Positions 41,700 to 54,303 of a DNA stretch of 64,000 nt are shown piece after piece; the stretch's first letter is position 1, and each line of letters begins with the position of its first letter. A program made the position numbers and the translations under genes. Origin of the DNA: Asterias rubens (lineage: Eukaryota; Echinodermata; Asteroidea; Forcipulatida; Asteriidae); assembly GCF_902459465.1 (NCBI RefSeq), contig NW_022985725.1, positions 1 through 64,000 on the forward strand, written 5' to 3'. The notes under the pieces were generated by a model that ran no database searches, had not been told where the DNA came from, and saw only the letters and a program-made list of their open reading frames with translations.

Positions 41700-42550
41700 G
41701 TCAGACTCAAAATCCCTTTGTTTGTGGTTATACTGACAACGCAAAAAATAAAAATATTGCAAAGAAAGGTGAGCAGTATGAAATATAACACTAATAAAAA
41801 GGTATATTGAAACTTAATGTAATGTCAAATCCCTTTGTCTGTGGTTGTATAGAGAACGCAAAAGACATACACAAAATGGCTTTAAAAAGGTAGAACAGTG
41901 TTAAACAGAATGCAAATACAAAAATGTAAGGGCCTATACATGCTGATCTTAAAAAATAAACTTTAGGTATTGAATCCTTCGCTGCAATAAAAGGTCGAAT
42001 TCCAATTCAATTCCCTTTGTATATAGATGTACACACAACGCAGAAGACATGGGATTGTACAAAATGGTTTTAAAAGAAGGTGAAACAGTTTATACAAATA
42101 CAAAAATGTAGGGGCCTATACATGCTGATCTTAAAAATAAACTGACGAATCATTCTCTATAATGTAAGGTTAAATTCCAATTCAATTCCCTTCGTATATA
42201 GATTTTACAGACATCACAGAAGACATGTACAAAAATAGTAAAGGAAGTAGAACAGCAAAAAATAGTTAAATGCCTGACGTTTCGACCCTATCAGAGTCTT
42301 TCTCAAAGGCTAAAAAGTAGAACAGTATATATAAAACATTACACGAAGAGAAAATTTATACAATGATGTTCTTAAAAAATAAACTTAACGTATTGAATCA
42401 TGTACGAAAATCCATTTTGTCTTTGGTCGAGCAGACATGGCAAAAGGCATAGTAATACAGTAGAATAGGTAGAAACGTAAAAAACAAAACAGGACAAAAG
42501 GTGTACATGCTGGACTTAAAAATAACCTGAAGGTATTGAATCCTACTCTA
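41700..42550. repeat. Imperfect tandem repeat, ~180-bp unit, ~5 units
   Basis: Units begin AATCCCTTTGT..GTGGTT-like at about 41715, 41828, 42010, 42187 and 42413 and share GGGCCTATACATGCTGATCT, AAATAAACTT and TATTGAATC. A single arm of the foldback at 12165-12262 is inserted at 42272-42316. Confidence 0.75.
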
Positions 42551-42915
42551 TTTGAAGTCACCTGGAAGTGGTATTTTCTTTCAAAATAAAGCTTTTGTCA
42601 CTAAGATATGTGTTTGAATAAACACTTAACTAAAGGTTCTACAAAATTAGTTTTCATTTTATTTACAAATTTAAGAGTAGGCCCCGACCCGAGAGGGCGC
42701 TGTTCGTGACGTCAATCGAGGCGCGATATTTGAAGAGAAAATGTGTAGTCTGGCCTCGTACAATGTACACTCAGTCTGGGTACCTGATCGGTATGATGCC
42801 TACGTACAGAACTACGAACGGTCCACTCGGATTACCTGCACGGTGAATGAATCGTAGGCTAAAATGCATTCATTAAATTGCAATCAGTTTTGGCACTTTC
42901 CTTTGTCACTTGAAC
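42551..42915. other. Unassigned stretch
   Basis: Nothing recognised. Confidence 0.4.
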
Positions 42916-43298
42916 TTAAAGACACTGGATACTATTGGTAATTGTCAAAGACCATTCTTCTCACTTGGTGTATCTCAACATATGCATAAAATAACAAACC
43001 TGTGAAAATTTGAGCTCAATCGTGGTCGAAGTTGCAAGACAATAATGAAAGAAAAAACACCATTGTCACACGAAGTTGTGTGCTTCCAGACGCTTGATTT
43101 CGAGATCTCAAATTCTAAGTCTGAGGTCTCGAAATCAAATTCGTTGAAAACTACTTCTTTCTCGAAAACTACATTACTTCAGAGGGAGCCGTTTCTCACA
43201 ATGTTTTATACTATCAACATCTCTCAATTCCCCGTCCAAGTAAGTTTTTATGCTCATAATTATTTTGAGTAATTACCAATAGTGTCAACTGCCTTTAA
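42916..43298. mobile_element. Family A element
   Basis: TTAAAGACACTGGATACTAT end to AATAGTGTCAACTGCCTTTAA end. Confidence 0.86.
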
Positions 43299-45124
43299 CA
43301 CTCTTCATTAATAGACTAAGCACACGAACACAAAGTGAAAACACAGTCATGATTCCAATGTGAGAGGATTCTTTTGCCGTCCCCACTCTTCTGATAATAC
43401 CTTTAGTATGTGTAAGAGTACCTTATTAAATCTTATCCACGTAAAACCCTTTCACTACCGTGTGCTATTAAATTAAGTAGGACGAGCTCTGGAAATATAA
43501 ACGAAACTGACATGTTTGGGATGTGTACAGCCTTTGAGTACCGGTGGCATTATAGCAGTCTATTTTTATTGTCAATCGTAGTTTGGCGAGCTAGAAATGT
43601 CGTTATTATATAGTCTGGTTTCCACTGTTGATGATTGAATAGAGTATGGGTAAGGGAGCAGCACAGATGTCTCAGTCATGCTTCACCAGCGAAGCGAAGC
43701 CAGCAACAACCTCATTGATGAGACGATGTCCATGATTTTAAAAGGCTGACGCTGGGCCTCATTCCATCATAGACGACACGTCAAAACATTCACCGAGACA
43801 CTGAGTTTTATTAACCGGCTTCGACCTTGAGTAACCTTATTATTTTATCCGGTTTTGGGAATGCTACTTACCTTTTCCACGCGCACGCAAACCAAAACGA
43901 CAATCAAGTAGAGGCTACACTTGTAAATTACAAGTATGAACTTGAAAGTAACGAATATGAAACCTATTCATAAAGTAGATACGATAAGTTGGGTTCGTCA
44001 CGCCCTGAAGCCACTCACGTTACTCGACCGTTATTTTAAAGCATTTTGAAAAGTTGTTTATGGTAAGGTTCATTTGTGTACGTTTTGGTTGACTTGCTGG
44101 AGACGTGAAGACGCAAAAGACGTTTCCGGAAACCTTCAGATTTACAAAAACATGACGTCTGTTATTATTGGAGGAGACTCATAAGTACATGACTGAAACA
44201 AGGAGTCTGTTAATAAGTTTACGCCAACGACAGGGTTTAACTCGAATACAAAAAAAAGTTGCCCTACCCCCTCACCTTTGATCGCCACGGTTGGTTTATT
44301 TTCGTATAGAGCCCTAAGAGACAGGCCCTAAGAGACAGAGCTCCCAAGATATAATACGTATCGAACTATATAACAAGAAAGAGATACTGAAATTATTTGT
44401 TTCCCTGAAATATTCGTTCCCTCCAAATAACTGTTTTCGTTCCCCCGAAATAACATTTTGTTCCAACGCAATTAATATTTCGATGTATAAAAAAAAATGT
44501 TGAGGGATCGGAATAATATGCCCGGGTAACGAAATGATTTCGAGTGAGCAAAATAGTATTTAAAGGGTAGAGGTCTACATACGAGTATTACGAGCGAACG
44601 AACAAAAAATCGAAAAGGCGAAAATATTTTTTAATGGAAAATAAAGTGTGTCAACATTTTGTTTTACCCTGTCCATATTATTTTGTTCAAGCTGTCGCTT
44701 TAGGGGCTCTGTAATATCGAAACTTTAATGAAACTGAAAGTCTGGTCCTGATTTCTAACACTTAAATGTCAAGATCTAAATGGGTACCTTACAATGATCC
44801 AACATTTATATAAAAAAATCTGACCTTCATTTACATTAAAAACTCATTGGTTTCTTGAGAATGAAAGCAAGACAACGGATGTGCCAAAGAGACTCAGAGA
44901 ATGAAAATCAAGGACATGAAGAAGACAAAGGAGAGAACGAAGAAGGAGACGGGAGAAAGAAAATGTGGTTATATATATTTTGCCTCTGAATAAGGTCCGG
45001 TTTGGATCGAAAGCTAAGGCCATCTACCCGATTCATTATATATATATTTTGTTATAATTATATGTACCTATAAACATGTACACCGATGTGTGTTAGTACT
45101 GTGTGTAACACTGTAAAAAAAGGT
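43299..45124. other. Unassigned stretch
   Basis: Purine-rich patch at 44880-44970, followed at 44990-45030 by AAGGTCCGGTTTGGATCGAA, a sequence type common near retroelement ends. No exon supported. Confidence 0.4.
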
Positions 45125-45315
45125 ATCCGTAACATTTAAGGCACTTAACATGGCACCCCAGCTGCCAGGTAAAGTGCCGTATCTTCCACAGTCGAATCTT
45201 TAGAAAACTGTGCCTTGAAGGGGTAGTTTGCAAAACTTCAACCGTGAAATTTACGGCACTTTACCTGCAGGGAGGGTGAGTGCCAGGTAAAGTGCCGTAA
45301 ATTTCACGGATATTC
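45125..45315. repeat. TACGGCACTTTACC hairpin, single copy
   Basis: Contains GTTTGCAAAACTTCAACCG, TTTACGGCACTTTACC and GGTAAAGTGCCGTAAATTTC, related to the duplicated units at 15006-15289. Confidence 0.7.
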
Positions 45316-45949
45316 TTTACAGCGTACTTAGTACTTTCCCAAGCTCTGGTTCATCTGACTATTTTATTTCAGGTTACCGATTGCTTGTTGTTTTACTAGC
45401 CCTAATTCTTGTACCAAAGTATGCATCATTCACTGTTTGTTTTTGAAACATTTAAGACCATTTCAGCAACATCTTAATAATTTAAATCAAATCAAAAACT
45501 TGGTTGTGCTCAGCAGTTAATCGATTCAGAATAATCAGACGGCTCAGTTTTCCGATTTATTATTTGCCGATTCAATTAAATGAATAATCTCTAATGGGCT
45601 CCAATGACTTTGAAACTGCGCCTCACGTATTCTCGCGAGAATTGCAGGTGCCAGCGATTCGGGTCCCATCAGGCTTAGATTGGTGTGATGCAGTTTACCT
45701 ATCGAGCCAACAATACATCGAAGGCTGTCATAAATGAGAGACGGCTATTGCGGAAATGTATACACTCAGCTATGCACAGAGTATGTAAATTATAATTGAT
45801 CTGATGTACTCGTTTATTTCAACTTTTGCCTATTGGTGCATGCGTTAAATTAATGTGACCCACTAAAAAGATATTAGCTTGGAACTCAAGGGGGATGAAG
45901 TAAGAATGAGGTTGCCACTTTCTTGAGGTCATGTATTGTTTGAAAATAT
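45316..45949. other. Unassigned stretch
   Basis: Nothing recognised. Confidence 0.4.
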
Positions 45950-46385
45950 GGGTGTTACGTAACTCAAAGTTGCACACTGGGTGATGCAGCAGTTTTGGGG
46001 TAACAGTTTATGAAATAAGTTATACAAGAGGTTAGGTGGGTATACATGATAATGATGACACTTTATAAGATGACTGTCTTCCATGGCTGAAGTTTTGATT
46101 GACAAGATGTGTTGCATAAAACAAAGTTGCAGACTGGATTAGGCAAAGATTCGTTTTGGGTAACAGTTTAGGAAATAAGTTATGAAATGGGTCTGTTAGC
46201 GGATACATAGTCGGTGTATGGGGGTGTACTTATGACGCCACACTTTCTTCAAGTGATACAACTTTTAATATAACAAGAAGTTGCAAGCTGGATTATGCAA
46301 ACAAACAGTTTCTAGGGAACAGTTTGTGAAAGAAGTTATTAGAAAAAAGGTTGATGAGTAACATCAATGGTGCCACTTTGGTGCC
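45950..46385. repeat. Tandem repeat, ~157-bp unit, 3 units
   Basis: Units share AA.AAAGTTGCA.ACTGG.T.ATGCA and GGTAACAGTTTA.GAAATAAGTTAT, at about 45963, 46119 and 46277. Confidence 0.75.
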
Positions 46386-46418
46386 AGTAGTTTGAACTTT
46401 GAAATTGCATGGTAACAC

Positions 46419-46793
46419 TTTAAAGCCATTGGACCCTTTCGGTAAACAGTGTTGTCCAAGGCCCACACTTTGTGTACCACAACTTCTATATCAAATAACA
46501 AACCTGTGAAAATTTAGGCTCAATCGGTCATCGGAGTCGGGAGAAAACAACAGAAAAACCCACCCTTGTTTCCGCGCGTTTCGCCGTGTCATGACATGTG
46601 TTTAAAATAAATCCGTAATTCTCGTTAACAAGAATTTATATTGTTTTGCTGTTTTCTCAAAAAGTAAAGCATTTCATGGAATAATATTTCAAGAGAAGTC
46701 TTTCACCATTGCCTTCTGTAAACCCTGTAAGTTATTTGTAAATCTGTGAACTTTTATTTGTTTTTCTGAACCGAAAGGGTCCAATGGCTTTAA
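46419..46793. mobile_element. Family C element
   Basis: TTTAAAGCCATTGGACCCTT end to AAAGGGTCCAATGGCTTTAA end; nearly identical to 40473-40851, so both moved recently. Confidence 0.9.
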
Positions 46794-48309
46794 GGAAACC
46801 TACTGCTTTTGTTGCACCAGACTTGTATGTTGTGTTATCATTTAGCCATCGAGAAAGACTGTGTGTTCGAAACATCAGACACTTTTCCCGTCTAATTAGC
46901 CTATTTAAACTCATGTCTGTGTGTTTTGATAAAAAGGCTAGTTATTCCTTTCTTCCACTATTTGTTCAGACTGCCTTACTCAGAAAAAAATACTTTTAGT
47001 TTGTGTTATCTCTATTAGCCAAGACCCCGACCCCCAACACTTGAATCGCCGAACCATGTTGTTTGTTTCTTATTTTGCCAATGTCGCTCCATTAGCAAGA
47101 CCTAGTTGATCCTTAGCACGGGTAGATAATTGAAGAAACCTCGCCACATTAAATGTCGCATTACCCTTAATCTATAAACAAAGCCTTCCAATTTACTTGG
47201 CAGCAGCAGTACAAAGCTCCCCGTTTTGAGGCAAGGTCGTACATGTCGTTGAGGGGCGAGATTACCAATGGACATCACGCTAGCCTTTAGTACACCTAAG
47301 CACAGTTTCCTAAATCTGCTTACGGCAAAATTGTGTTCTTTCAATCACCATTCTCCGCTTTGGTGTGCAAGCGCCGTGTAAAGCGAATAATGCCAAAATA
47401 CAAGACTAAAAAATGCACGCACACGCAAGCAAAATCCCGCTAACCCGTGAAAAATACGCTTGACGTGATCTCGCAATTCCTTCTGCAGGCGCCGAATCTC
47501 TGCTTGCGGTAAGCAGAGCCACGATATACGGCCTATGGCTCAATGCCATTTCATCACAGAAACTTCCTAAACAGGAAAGTATTGCTTAACATTTTTGTGA
47601 TTGGTGCACCAGTACATCTTTGCTTAGCGAAGAAACTGCCAAGCAGTATTTTCTGCTTAACCGCTCTATGAAATTGGCCCCGATGTCAGTAATCACCGCA
47701 CAATTTATGAACAGATTTTTGCTATAAATGGAACCCTGCTTGTGTTTGAACGTATATATTGGTACTCGCTAGATTTTCCCCACAGGAATGTCCAATGAAT
47801 GTGGAAATGAAATGCAAACACGGACGGTTTACGTTTCGTCTTCGTCGAAAAACTGTTCAGCTTTCCGAATTGAAATTTGGTGAAACTTGTGTCTATATTT
47901 GGGATGTCTTTGGCTGAATACGTCACATGTCACGTCACGGACAACTGGCACGTCACAGTTTAAGGCAATGTTTATCCGTAGGGATGTTGTGTGATTCGGG
48001 ATTTAGGTTAAACGGGCCATTTGGGTCTCAGATGGTAGCTTAACATGGATTTGAGGCATACACTCACTCTTCTCGTTTTGGGTTGGTAGCAATCTTGTCG
48101 TGGTGCCATCAATGGTTGTTTGATCGCCAGGATTTTACAGCACTGATTTGATATCTCAATTAAGTTCAGATGTGTCGGGCTGTTCCGGTCCCTTGCGACT
48201 TTGCTTCGGCCGTGGCTTCGTGCTAAGGTCCTTGTTTTGTGAATAGGGTTAGCAGTGGTTTAAAAGTCATCGGTCAGAATTAGGGAGAATAGGCATAGTC
48301 CCGTTCAGT
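46794..48309. other. Gene-free stretch with foldback debris
   Basis: 47440-47690 contains short CTGCTTAAC / TTAAGCAG type words ending ATGAAATTGGCCCC, debris of a dispersed element also seen at 50460-50650, 55330-55550 and 58470-58705. No exon supported. Confidence 0.4.
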
Positions 48310-48660
48310 TGTCGAAATCACCCGGAATCAAACGCATGAAGTACAATCTGACCCGATTTCGTGTTAGGTTGACCCTATAAGGGTCATGCTGACTAGGAAA
48401 TAGATATGGCTGAGCCCTAAAAAACCTAGATCCTGAAGTCGTCCCAAAGCAGGAAACAGCTGCACACGCGTCTAAAATCTGACCCGACTCACAGTTGACC
48501 TCAAAGGGTCACGATGACTCGGATATCGTTCTAGCTAACCTGAACTCCCGTAATGGTAGTTTAATAATGTAGCCGCATCCACACCACATGCGTCAATATT
48601 CTGAACCGAATCACAATTAGTTTGTTCCAAAAATGTCATGTTGACTCTGTAACTATAGGC
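48310..48660. repeat. Tandem repeat, ~135-bp unit, ~2.6 units
   Basis: TCTGACCCGA..C and TTGACC..A.AAGGGTCA.G.TGACT recur at about 48350 and 48478, with a decayed third unit near 48600. Confidence 0.7.
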
Positions 48661-48719
48661 CCAGCTTTACCATAAATACTTTAATGTGAAATTATCATAA
48701 CAAAATCATTAAACTATCG

Positions 48720-48850
48720 AAATAATAATAATTAATAATAATAATAATTTATTTTTAATATAGCGTCTTACATACAAAACAACCTCAAAACGCTGTACGG
48801 TATTTTACATATTATAAACATTAAGCTAAAAAGAGTAAGCAAAACACAGC
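48720..48850. repeat. (AAT)n and adjoining retroelement-like end
   Basis: AATAATAATAATTAATAATA run, then ATTTATTTTTAATATAGCGTC and CCTCAAAACGCTGTACGG, a motif pair often seen at retroelement ends in invertebrates (inference). Confidence 0.5.
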
Positions 48851-49538
48851 AAAATTACATTGTACAATAAGAACGACAAAAACAAACAATGACAAACACC
48901 AATACGCGACAACCAACAATATAACACCACAGAAAAGGCAATGAAAAAGTCAAAGATATTATCTTTTAAAAAGAAATGTGATGTACTTTAAACCAAGTAA
49001 GTTGTTATCACCAATACTAGTATACGAGGGTGATTAAAAAACGTCCACTTTCCCTTAACTGTCCCATTATTTTGTTTAACAGTTTTTTCCCGCTAAGTTT
49101 TAAAACCAATAAATTAAAACGTTAACAATTGGTTGTTATCTAGATTTCACAGCACTATCCCAATGAAAATGGCTTTAAATTACTTTGTAAATTACTTTCA
49201 CAAACGCGCGGCACGCCAGATGACCGTTGCGGTTCGTCGACCGTGTGCAGTGTATCTTTTTACAAACAATGAAATCCGTAGGAAAAATAACCTGCCGCGA
49301 CCGACTGCGCTTGGTCTAAATTAGTAGCGATCCAGGTCATTGGGGCGTGTGTTCTGTAGGGATTTCACATTCCACTTACTTTCCGGGTAGGGCCCAATTT
49401 CATTGCGCTGCTTAACGGTAAGCACCTTTTCGTGCTTACTGATGTACATGTAGCAGACAAGTTAAGTGTAAGCCAATTTCACAGGTTACCAAGACGGTCA
49501 TCTTGCATGTTCACCATGTATTTGTACTGTGACGTCAT
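48851..49538. other. Unassigned stretch
   Basis: 49133-49324 holds a 63-codon plus-strand ORF without a known motif; 49389-49450 has the CAATTTCATTGCGCTGCTTA debris motif. No gene supported. Confidence 0.4.
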
Positions 49539-49720
49539 TAAAGGAACACGTTGCCTTGGATCGGACGAGTTGGTCTTACAAAAAAAGCGTTTGAAACCGT
49601 TTGTTATAAAATGCATATGGTAGTAAAGATAGAAAATTGGCCGAGAAAACCTATACAATGATCCACACAAACTTGCCTCGAAATTGCGTGGTTTTCCTTT
49701 TGCTTTGCGAACTAACACGG
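49539..49720. mobile_element. Family D half element
   Basis: TTAAAGGAACACGTTGCCTT end, GTTATAAAATGCATATGG, ATACAATGATCCAC and GCGTGGTTTTCCTTTTGC. Same orientation as the second copy at 50772. Confidence 0.7.
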
Positions 49721-51486
49721 TCTCAGCTAAGCTTCCTTACTGTGATGCATTCCTGCTTTGCAACCTGATATGATAGAATTATTTAACATTCTTTTTGCTT
49801 CTCTTAAAAATCAATCAGTCATTGTTGTTATTACCTGAATCTGTTCAGGTTTATAATAATGTATTCTTTACGACTATTTTCGTTCATTGTGCTTCTTTCT
49901 TGGTTAAATTATAAATCTTTTGTTTTTTGTATGTTGCTTTTATAGGTTGCATTTCGTTTTATATTGGTCAGTGAGCATTTCAAAACAAGAATCCTCTTGG
50001 TGCTTGGTTCCCGAAAATTCCGCAATATTGGTCAATTCTGGAGTGTTAGTTTAGAGTATCCGCTTTAACACGAAACAAAAGTCGTGTTCGTCAAATAATT
50101 TAAGGGAAATGCCGAATCTTTACAATATTAAACATGACATGTACATGAACAATCCATTCCTGGTTTCCCTCCGTCGCAGAAAATACCCGCAGCGAATTTG
50201 ATCAGGCTCACATAACACTATAGAAAAATTGCATGCATTAACCAACGTGTCGCATTCGCCATCATTAACACATTTTAATGAATTCTGAATATACTTTACT
50301 AAGCCCGTGTATCAGTTTTTAATCCTTTCCATTATAGAGAATTACTTGACGAAGTGTGATGGCGAAATAATGTGTAGATTTCGTATAATCCCTTTTTCGC
50401 AGCAAGGTTATTAACACCAATCATTTTGTCTTCGTTACTTCGAGAGTACAGACATCTGGGCTAAAATTTCATTGAGCTGCTTAAGCCCTCAAACTCGTTA
50501 AGCACAGTAAAATTGTGATGAACAGAATACAGTAACCAGCCAAATACCATGCCACATGTACAAGTTGTGATTGGTATCCTGCTCATTTCCACTTAGCATA
50601 AAGATTTTAAGCTTTATTTTCTGCTTAAGCACCTCTATAAAATTGGGCTCTGGGCCCAACTTCATAGAGCTGCTTAACGACCGTGTTTGTGCTTAATGTA
50701 CGATTTCCATTTCATAGCAATGATAACCGTTACCACACGAAAAGAGCTATCACACTTCTATTCTGTACGAAAATTAAAGGAACACGTTGCCTTGGACCGG
50801 TCGAGTTGGTCTTTGAAAAGCGTTTGTAACCGTTTGTTATAAAATGCATATGGGCAGAAAGATGTTTTAAAAGTAGAATACAATGATCCACTTGACTCGA
50901 AAATGCGTGGTTTTCCTTTTACCTCGTCGGCCATTTATGGGAGTCAATTGACTCCCATAAATTGGTTAATGCATGCAATTTTTCTATAGTGTTATGTGAG
51001 CCTGATCAAATTCGCTGCGGGTATTTTTTGCGACGGAGGGAAACCAGGAATGGATTGTTCATGTACATGTCATGTTTAATATTGTAAAGATTCGGCATTT
51101 CCCTTAAATTATTTGACGAAAACGACTTTTGTTTCGTGTAAAAGCGGATACTCTAAACGAACACTCCAGAATTGACCAATATTGCGGAATTTTCGGGAAC
51201 CAAGCACCAAGAGGATTCTTGTTTTGAAATGCTCACTGACCAATATAAAACGAAATGCAACCTATAAAAGCAACATACAAAAAACAAAAGATTTATAATT
51301 TAACCAAGAAAGAAGCACATTGAACGAAAATAGTCGTAAAGAATACATTATTATAAACCTGAACAGATTCAGGTAATAACAACAATGACTGATTGATTTT
51401 TAAGAGAAGCAAAAAGAATGTTAAATAATTCTATCATATTAGGTTGCAAAGCAGGAATGCATCACAGTAAGGAAGCTTAGCTGAGA
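49721..51486. repeat. Large inverted duplication, two 525-bp arms
   Basis: Arms 49721-50245 and 50962-51486 are reverse complements with only scattered substitutions (for example TCTCAGCTAAGCTTCCTTAC at one outer end, its complement at the other; AATTGCATGCATTAACCAA at the inner end). The ~716-bp spacer holds unassigned sequence and a second family D half at 50772-50940. No long ORF in the arms. Confidence 0.88.
50772..50940. mobile_element. Family D half element
   Basis: ATTAAAGGAACACGTTGCCT, GTTATAAAATGCATATGG, TACAATGATCCAC, GCGTGGTTTTCCTTTTACC. It abuts a perfect TATGGGAGTCAATTGACTCCCATA palindrome core (50936-50960) and the right arm. Confidence 0.7.
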
Positions 51487-51671
51487 TTTAAAACCAGCAG
51501 TGTGTTAAATCGACCTTGAACCGGGTTGGTTAATGAATTGTAATTAATTAACTTAGAGCGCCGTAAGAATATATCCAATAAAGTAGCAGTTTTGGCAATC
51601 TCGTTCATATCGTTTGCTTTAGCCTTTGACTTCAAATTATTATGTGTAAAATGAACGAAAACGGAGGTCCA

Positions 51672-52031
51672 TTTAAAGCAATCGCACAACATTAGTAAAC
51701 AGTATTGTCCAAAGGTCCACACTTCGTGTATCACAACCTATATATAAAATAACAAACCTGTGAAAATGTAGGCTCAATCGGTTATCGGAGTCCTCGGGAG
51801 AAAATAACGGGAAAACCCACTCATGTTTCCGCACGTTTCACCGTGTCATGACATGTGTTAAACAAAATCCTTTATTCTCGATATCGAGAATTGATAATTG
51901 TTTTAATGTTTTCTCGAAAAGTAAAGCATTTCATGGACAGTCTTTCACCATTACCTTCTGTAAACCATGTAAGTTATTTGTAAATCTATGAACTTTTAAC
52001 TTTGGTTCCGTTCAGAAAGTGTCCAATGGCC
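51672..52031. mobile_element. Family C element, worn ends
   Basis: TTTAAAGCAATCGCACAAC end, GTCCAATGGCC end; centre TTCTCGATATCGAGAATTG. Confidence 0.75.
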
Positions 52032-52664
52032 GGAGAATACAGCAAGGACTGTGTGCTATGAAACAAAATTTGTTCATTGGTAACTCGTTTTTGAGTGTTG
52101 TAAACAAGGTATTTGAAATACAAAATGCCAGGTTTTTTGTTTACATGCAATCACCAAGACATGCATTGATTTAAAACAAAACAAAAATAATAACAACACA
52201 CAGGAGTAAATTGTAAGGCGCCAAAATTCATTAAATTAATACGCTAAAGGCGCACGAGAGTGTCCACTCAGCTCATTTCATTTCATTTGCCAGCAAACAT
52301 GGAAAAAAACATACATGTATTAAAAAATTGCACATCAAAGATTTACAAGAAAAAGCAACACAATGGTTATAAAAAGAGAGAAAAAAAAATTATATGTAAA
52401 AACACTAGCAAATTACTGAAAAATCTGGCCTGGCCGCGGGCAGATAATATAAGGATTGTGTAGGAAACACCTCTATACAGTAAACAAAATATTATATAGT
52501 AAACAAAATGGGAAATCAGACCAAGAACAATATTACAGTATAAATTATAGCTAGTTTCATCATAATAACGATATAGCGCGGTTTTATAAAACATTGGTCT
52601 CTGGTTGTGAAGAAAACACTGTATCATGTATCTGTAATTCGTGAAATCCTACATAAATAAAAGG
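52032..52664. other. Unassigned stretch
   Basis: AT-rich; no supported exon. Confidence 0.4.
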
Positions 52665-53042
52665 CTTTAATGCCACTGAACACGTTTGGTAATTGTCAAA
52701 GACCAGTCTTCTCACTTGGTGTATCCCAACAAAAGCATAAAATAACCAACCTGTGAAACTTTGAGCTCAATTGGTCATCAAATTTGCGAGAAAATGATGA
52801 AAGAAAAAACACCCTTGTTGGACGAATTTGTGTGCTTTCAGATAGGAATAAAATAATTCTCGCTAGAAGTCTTTAATTATTTTAGTGAGAAATTACCTCT
52901 TTCTAAAAATCGATGCGACTTCAGAGGGAGCCGTTTCTCACAATGTTTTATACTATCAACAGCTCTCCAATGCTCCTTACCAAGTCAGTTTTTAGGTTAA
53001 TCTTTGTTTTGAGTAATTACCAAACGTGTACCTTCCCTTTAA
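52665..53042. mobile_element. Family A element, diverged ends
   Basis: CTTTAATGCCACTGAACACG end to CGTGTACCTTCCCTTTAA end; centre partly replaced by AATAATTCTCGCTAGAAGTC, a subfamily also seen at 56160 and 62608. Confidence 0.8.
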
Positions 53043-53428
53043 CAATTAAAACGTAACATTCCCGTACTACTCGAACGATCTTCAGCAAGTATTTATTCTG
53101 GAAGCACAGTGGTATCAAAAAGTCATTGAACAAAATTATTAAGGATTTTTCTTCTAATGTCAGTTGGGTTTTGGTCGGCACTATACGAATATTCTACATT
53201 ATCTTGGTTCAAAGACAATAAGCGGACATTACATTTGTTTTATTACGTCATACAAATTTAAATGTCGCCAACGCTCAAATAAATGTTAATCGTCAATCAT
53301 CAATCCAACACAAAGGTTCACGCAAACACCTTACAACACACATTGTGATATCAAACAAGCATCTTGCGTTTTCAACTCCACGCAAACCGAATCACGCGTG
53401 GGCCTGAACGTAAGTAGGTTTACAACCC

Positions 53429-53590
53429 ACGTGCTTCCTCGAAGCTTCTATAAAAGCGTTAATTGCAGGCGAGTTGGAAACATTCTAACAAACTGCGGGC
53501 TAGAGACAAGACTACGAGAAAGAAGGATCGCAGAACTCTGGACGAGTGCTATTAAACTGAAACCGCTGAAGCGAACTTTTTCCACAAACG
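53429..53590 (+). promoter_or_regulatory. Possible TATA promoter and first exon
   Basis: CACGTG E-box at 53429, TATAAAAG at 53449-53456, then ~110 bp of locally GC-richer sequence ending ACAAAC|GTAAGT at 53590, a strong donor. This order is what a TATA promoter plus short non-coding first exon looks like. A 101-codon ORF overlaps it but runs through the donor. No downstream coding exon is recognised. Confidence 0.3.
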
Positions 53591-54036
53591 TAAGTGGCTT
53601 TATGTATTTCTCATTCAAAGATAGCTTGTTACCAGGAAAAGTTTGCGGTAACATCGTGTTTACCTTTGTTTCGAGCAGTGTTATTTCTTGTTCAAACCGC
53701 TGAAGTTTTTTTTTACCACAGTACAGTAGTTGATTATAGGAGTAGTTTAATTTGTTTCATCGGAAATTTAGAAAGAGAATGCCGTACCTTCCGTCTCTTT
53801 TTTTGTTTTGAAACAAATTCTCTGCATCGCTGACCCACCATAAATACTAACAAGTTAATAATTAATAATGTCAATTTCCAAAACAATTATTATTTTGTAT
53901 TTATAGTCCAGTATGAAATTAACACAAACAAACAGGGGACCGAGTTGGTTGCCAAAAACACTTCGTTCAGCTTGTTCAGCTGTGTACATTTTTGACTCAA
54001 TGCGCTGATTTATTTGTTTTAAAAAAAGCGGGTGTT

Positions 54037-54037
<1 letters not shown>
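53591..54037. other. Unassigned stretch
   Basis: AT-rich; would be intron if the first exon at 53480-53589 is real. Confidence 0.35.

Positions 54038-54069
<32 letters not shown>
54038..54069. repeat. Poly-T tract, ~32 bp
   Basis: T run at the broken end of a half family C copy. Confidence 0.9.
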
Positions 54070-54074
<5 letters not shown>

Positions 54075-54107
54075 ATATTGTTTTTAGTTTTATTATTGTT
54101 GTACTTT

Positions 54108-54303
54108 TTATTTCAAACACATGTCGTGACACGGCGAAACGTGCGGAAACAAGAGTGGGTTTTCTCGTTATTTTCTCCCGACTCAGATGACCGATTGAGC
54201 CTAAATTTTCACAGGTTTGTTGTTTTATATATAAGTTGTGATACACGAAGTGTGGGACTTGGAAAATACTGTTAACCGAAAGTGTATATATAATGGCTTT
54301 AAA
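54108..54303. mobile_element. Half family C element
   Basis: From AAACACATGTCGTGACACGG to TATATATAATGGCTTTAAA; left half missing, preceded by poly-T. Confidence 0.78.

Noticed and set aside
47102-47344. 80-codon minus-strand ORF
   Set aside because: No motif, no splice or promoter context, within gene-free repeat-rich DNA.
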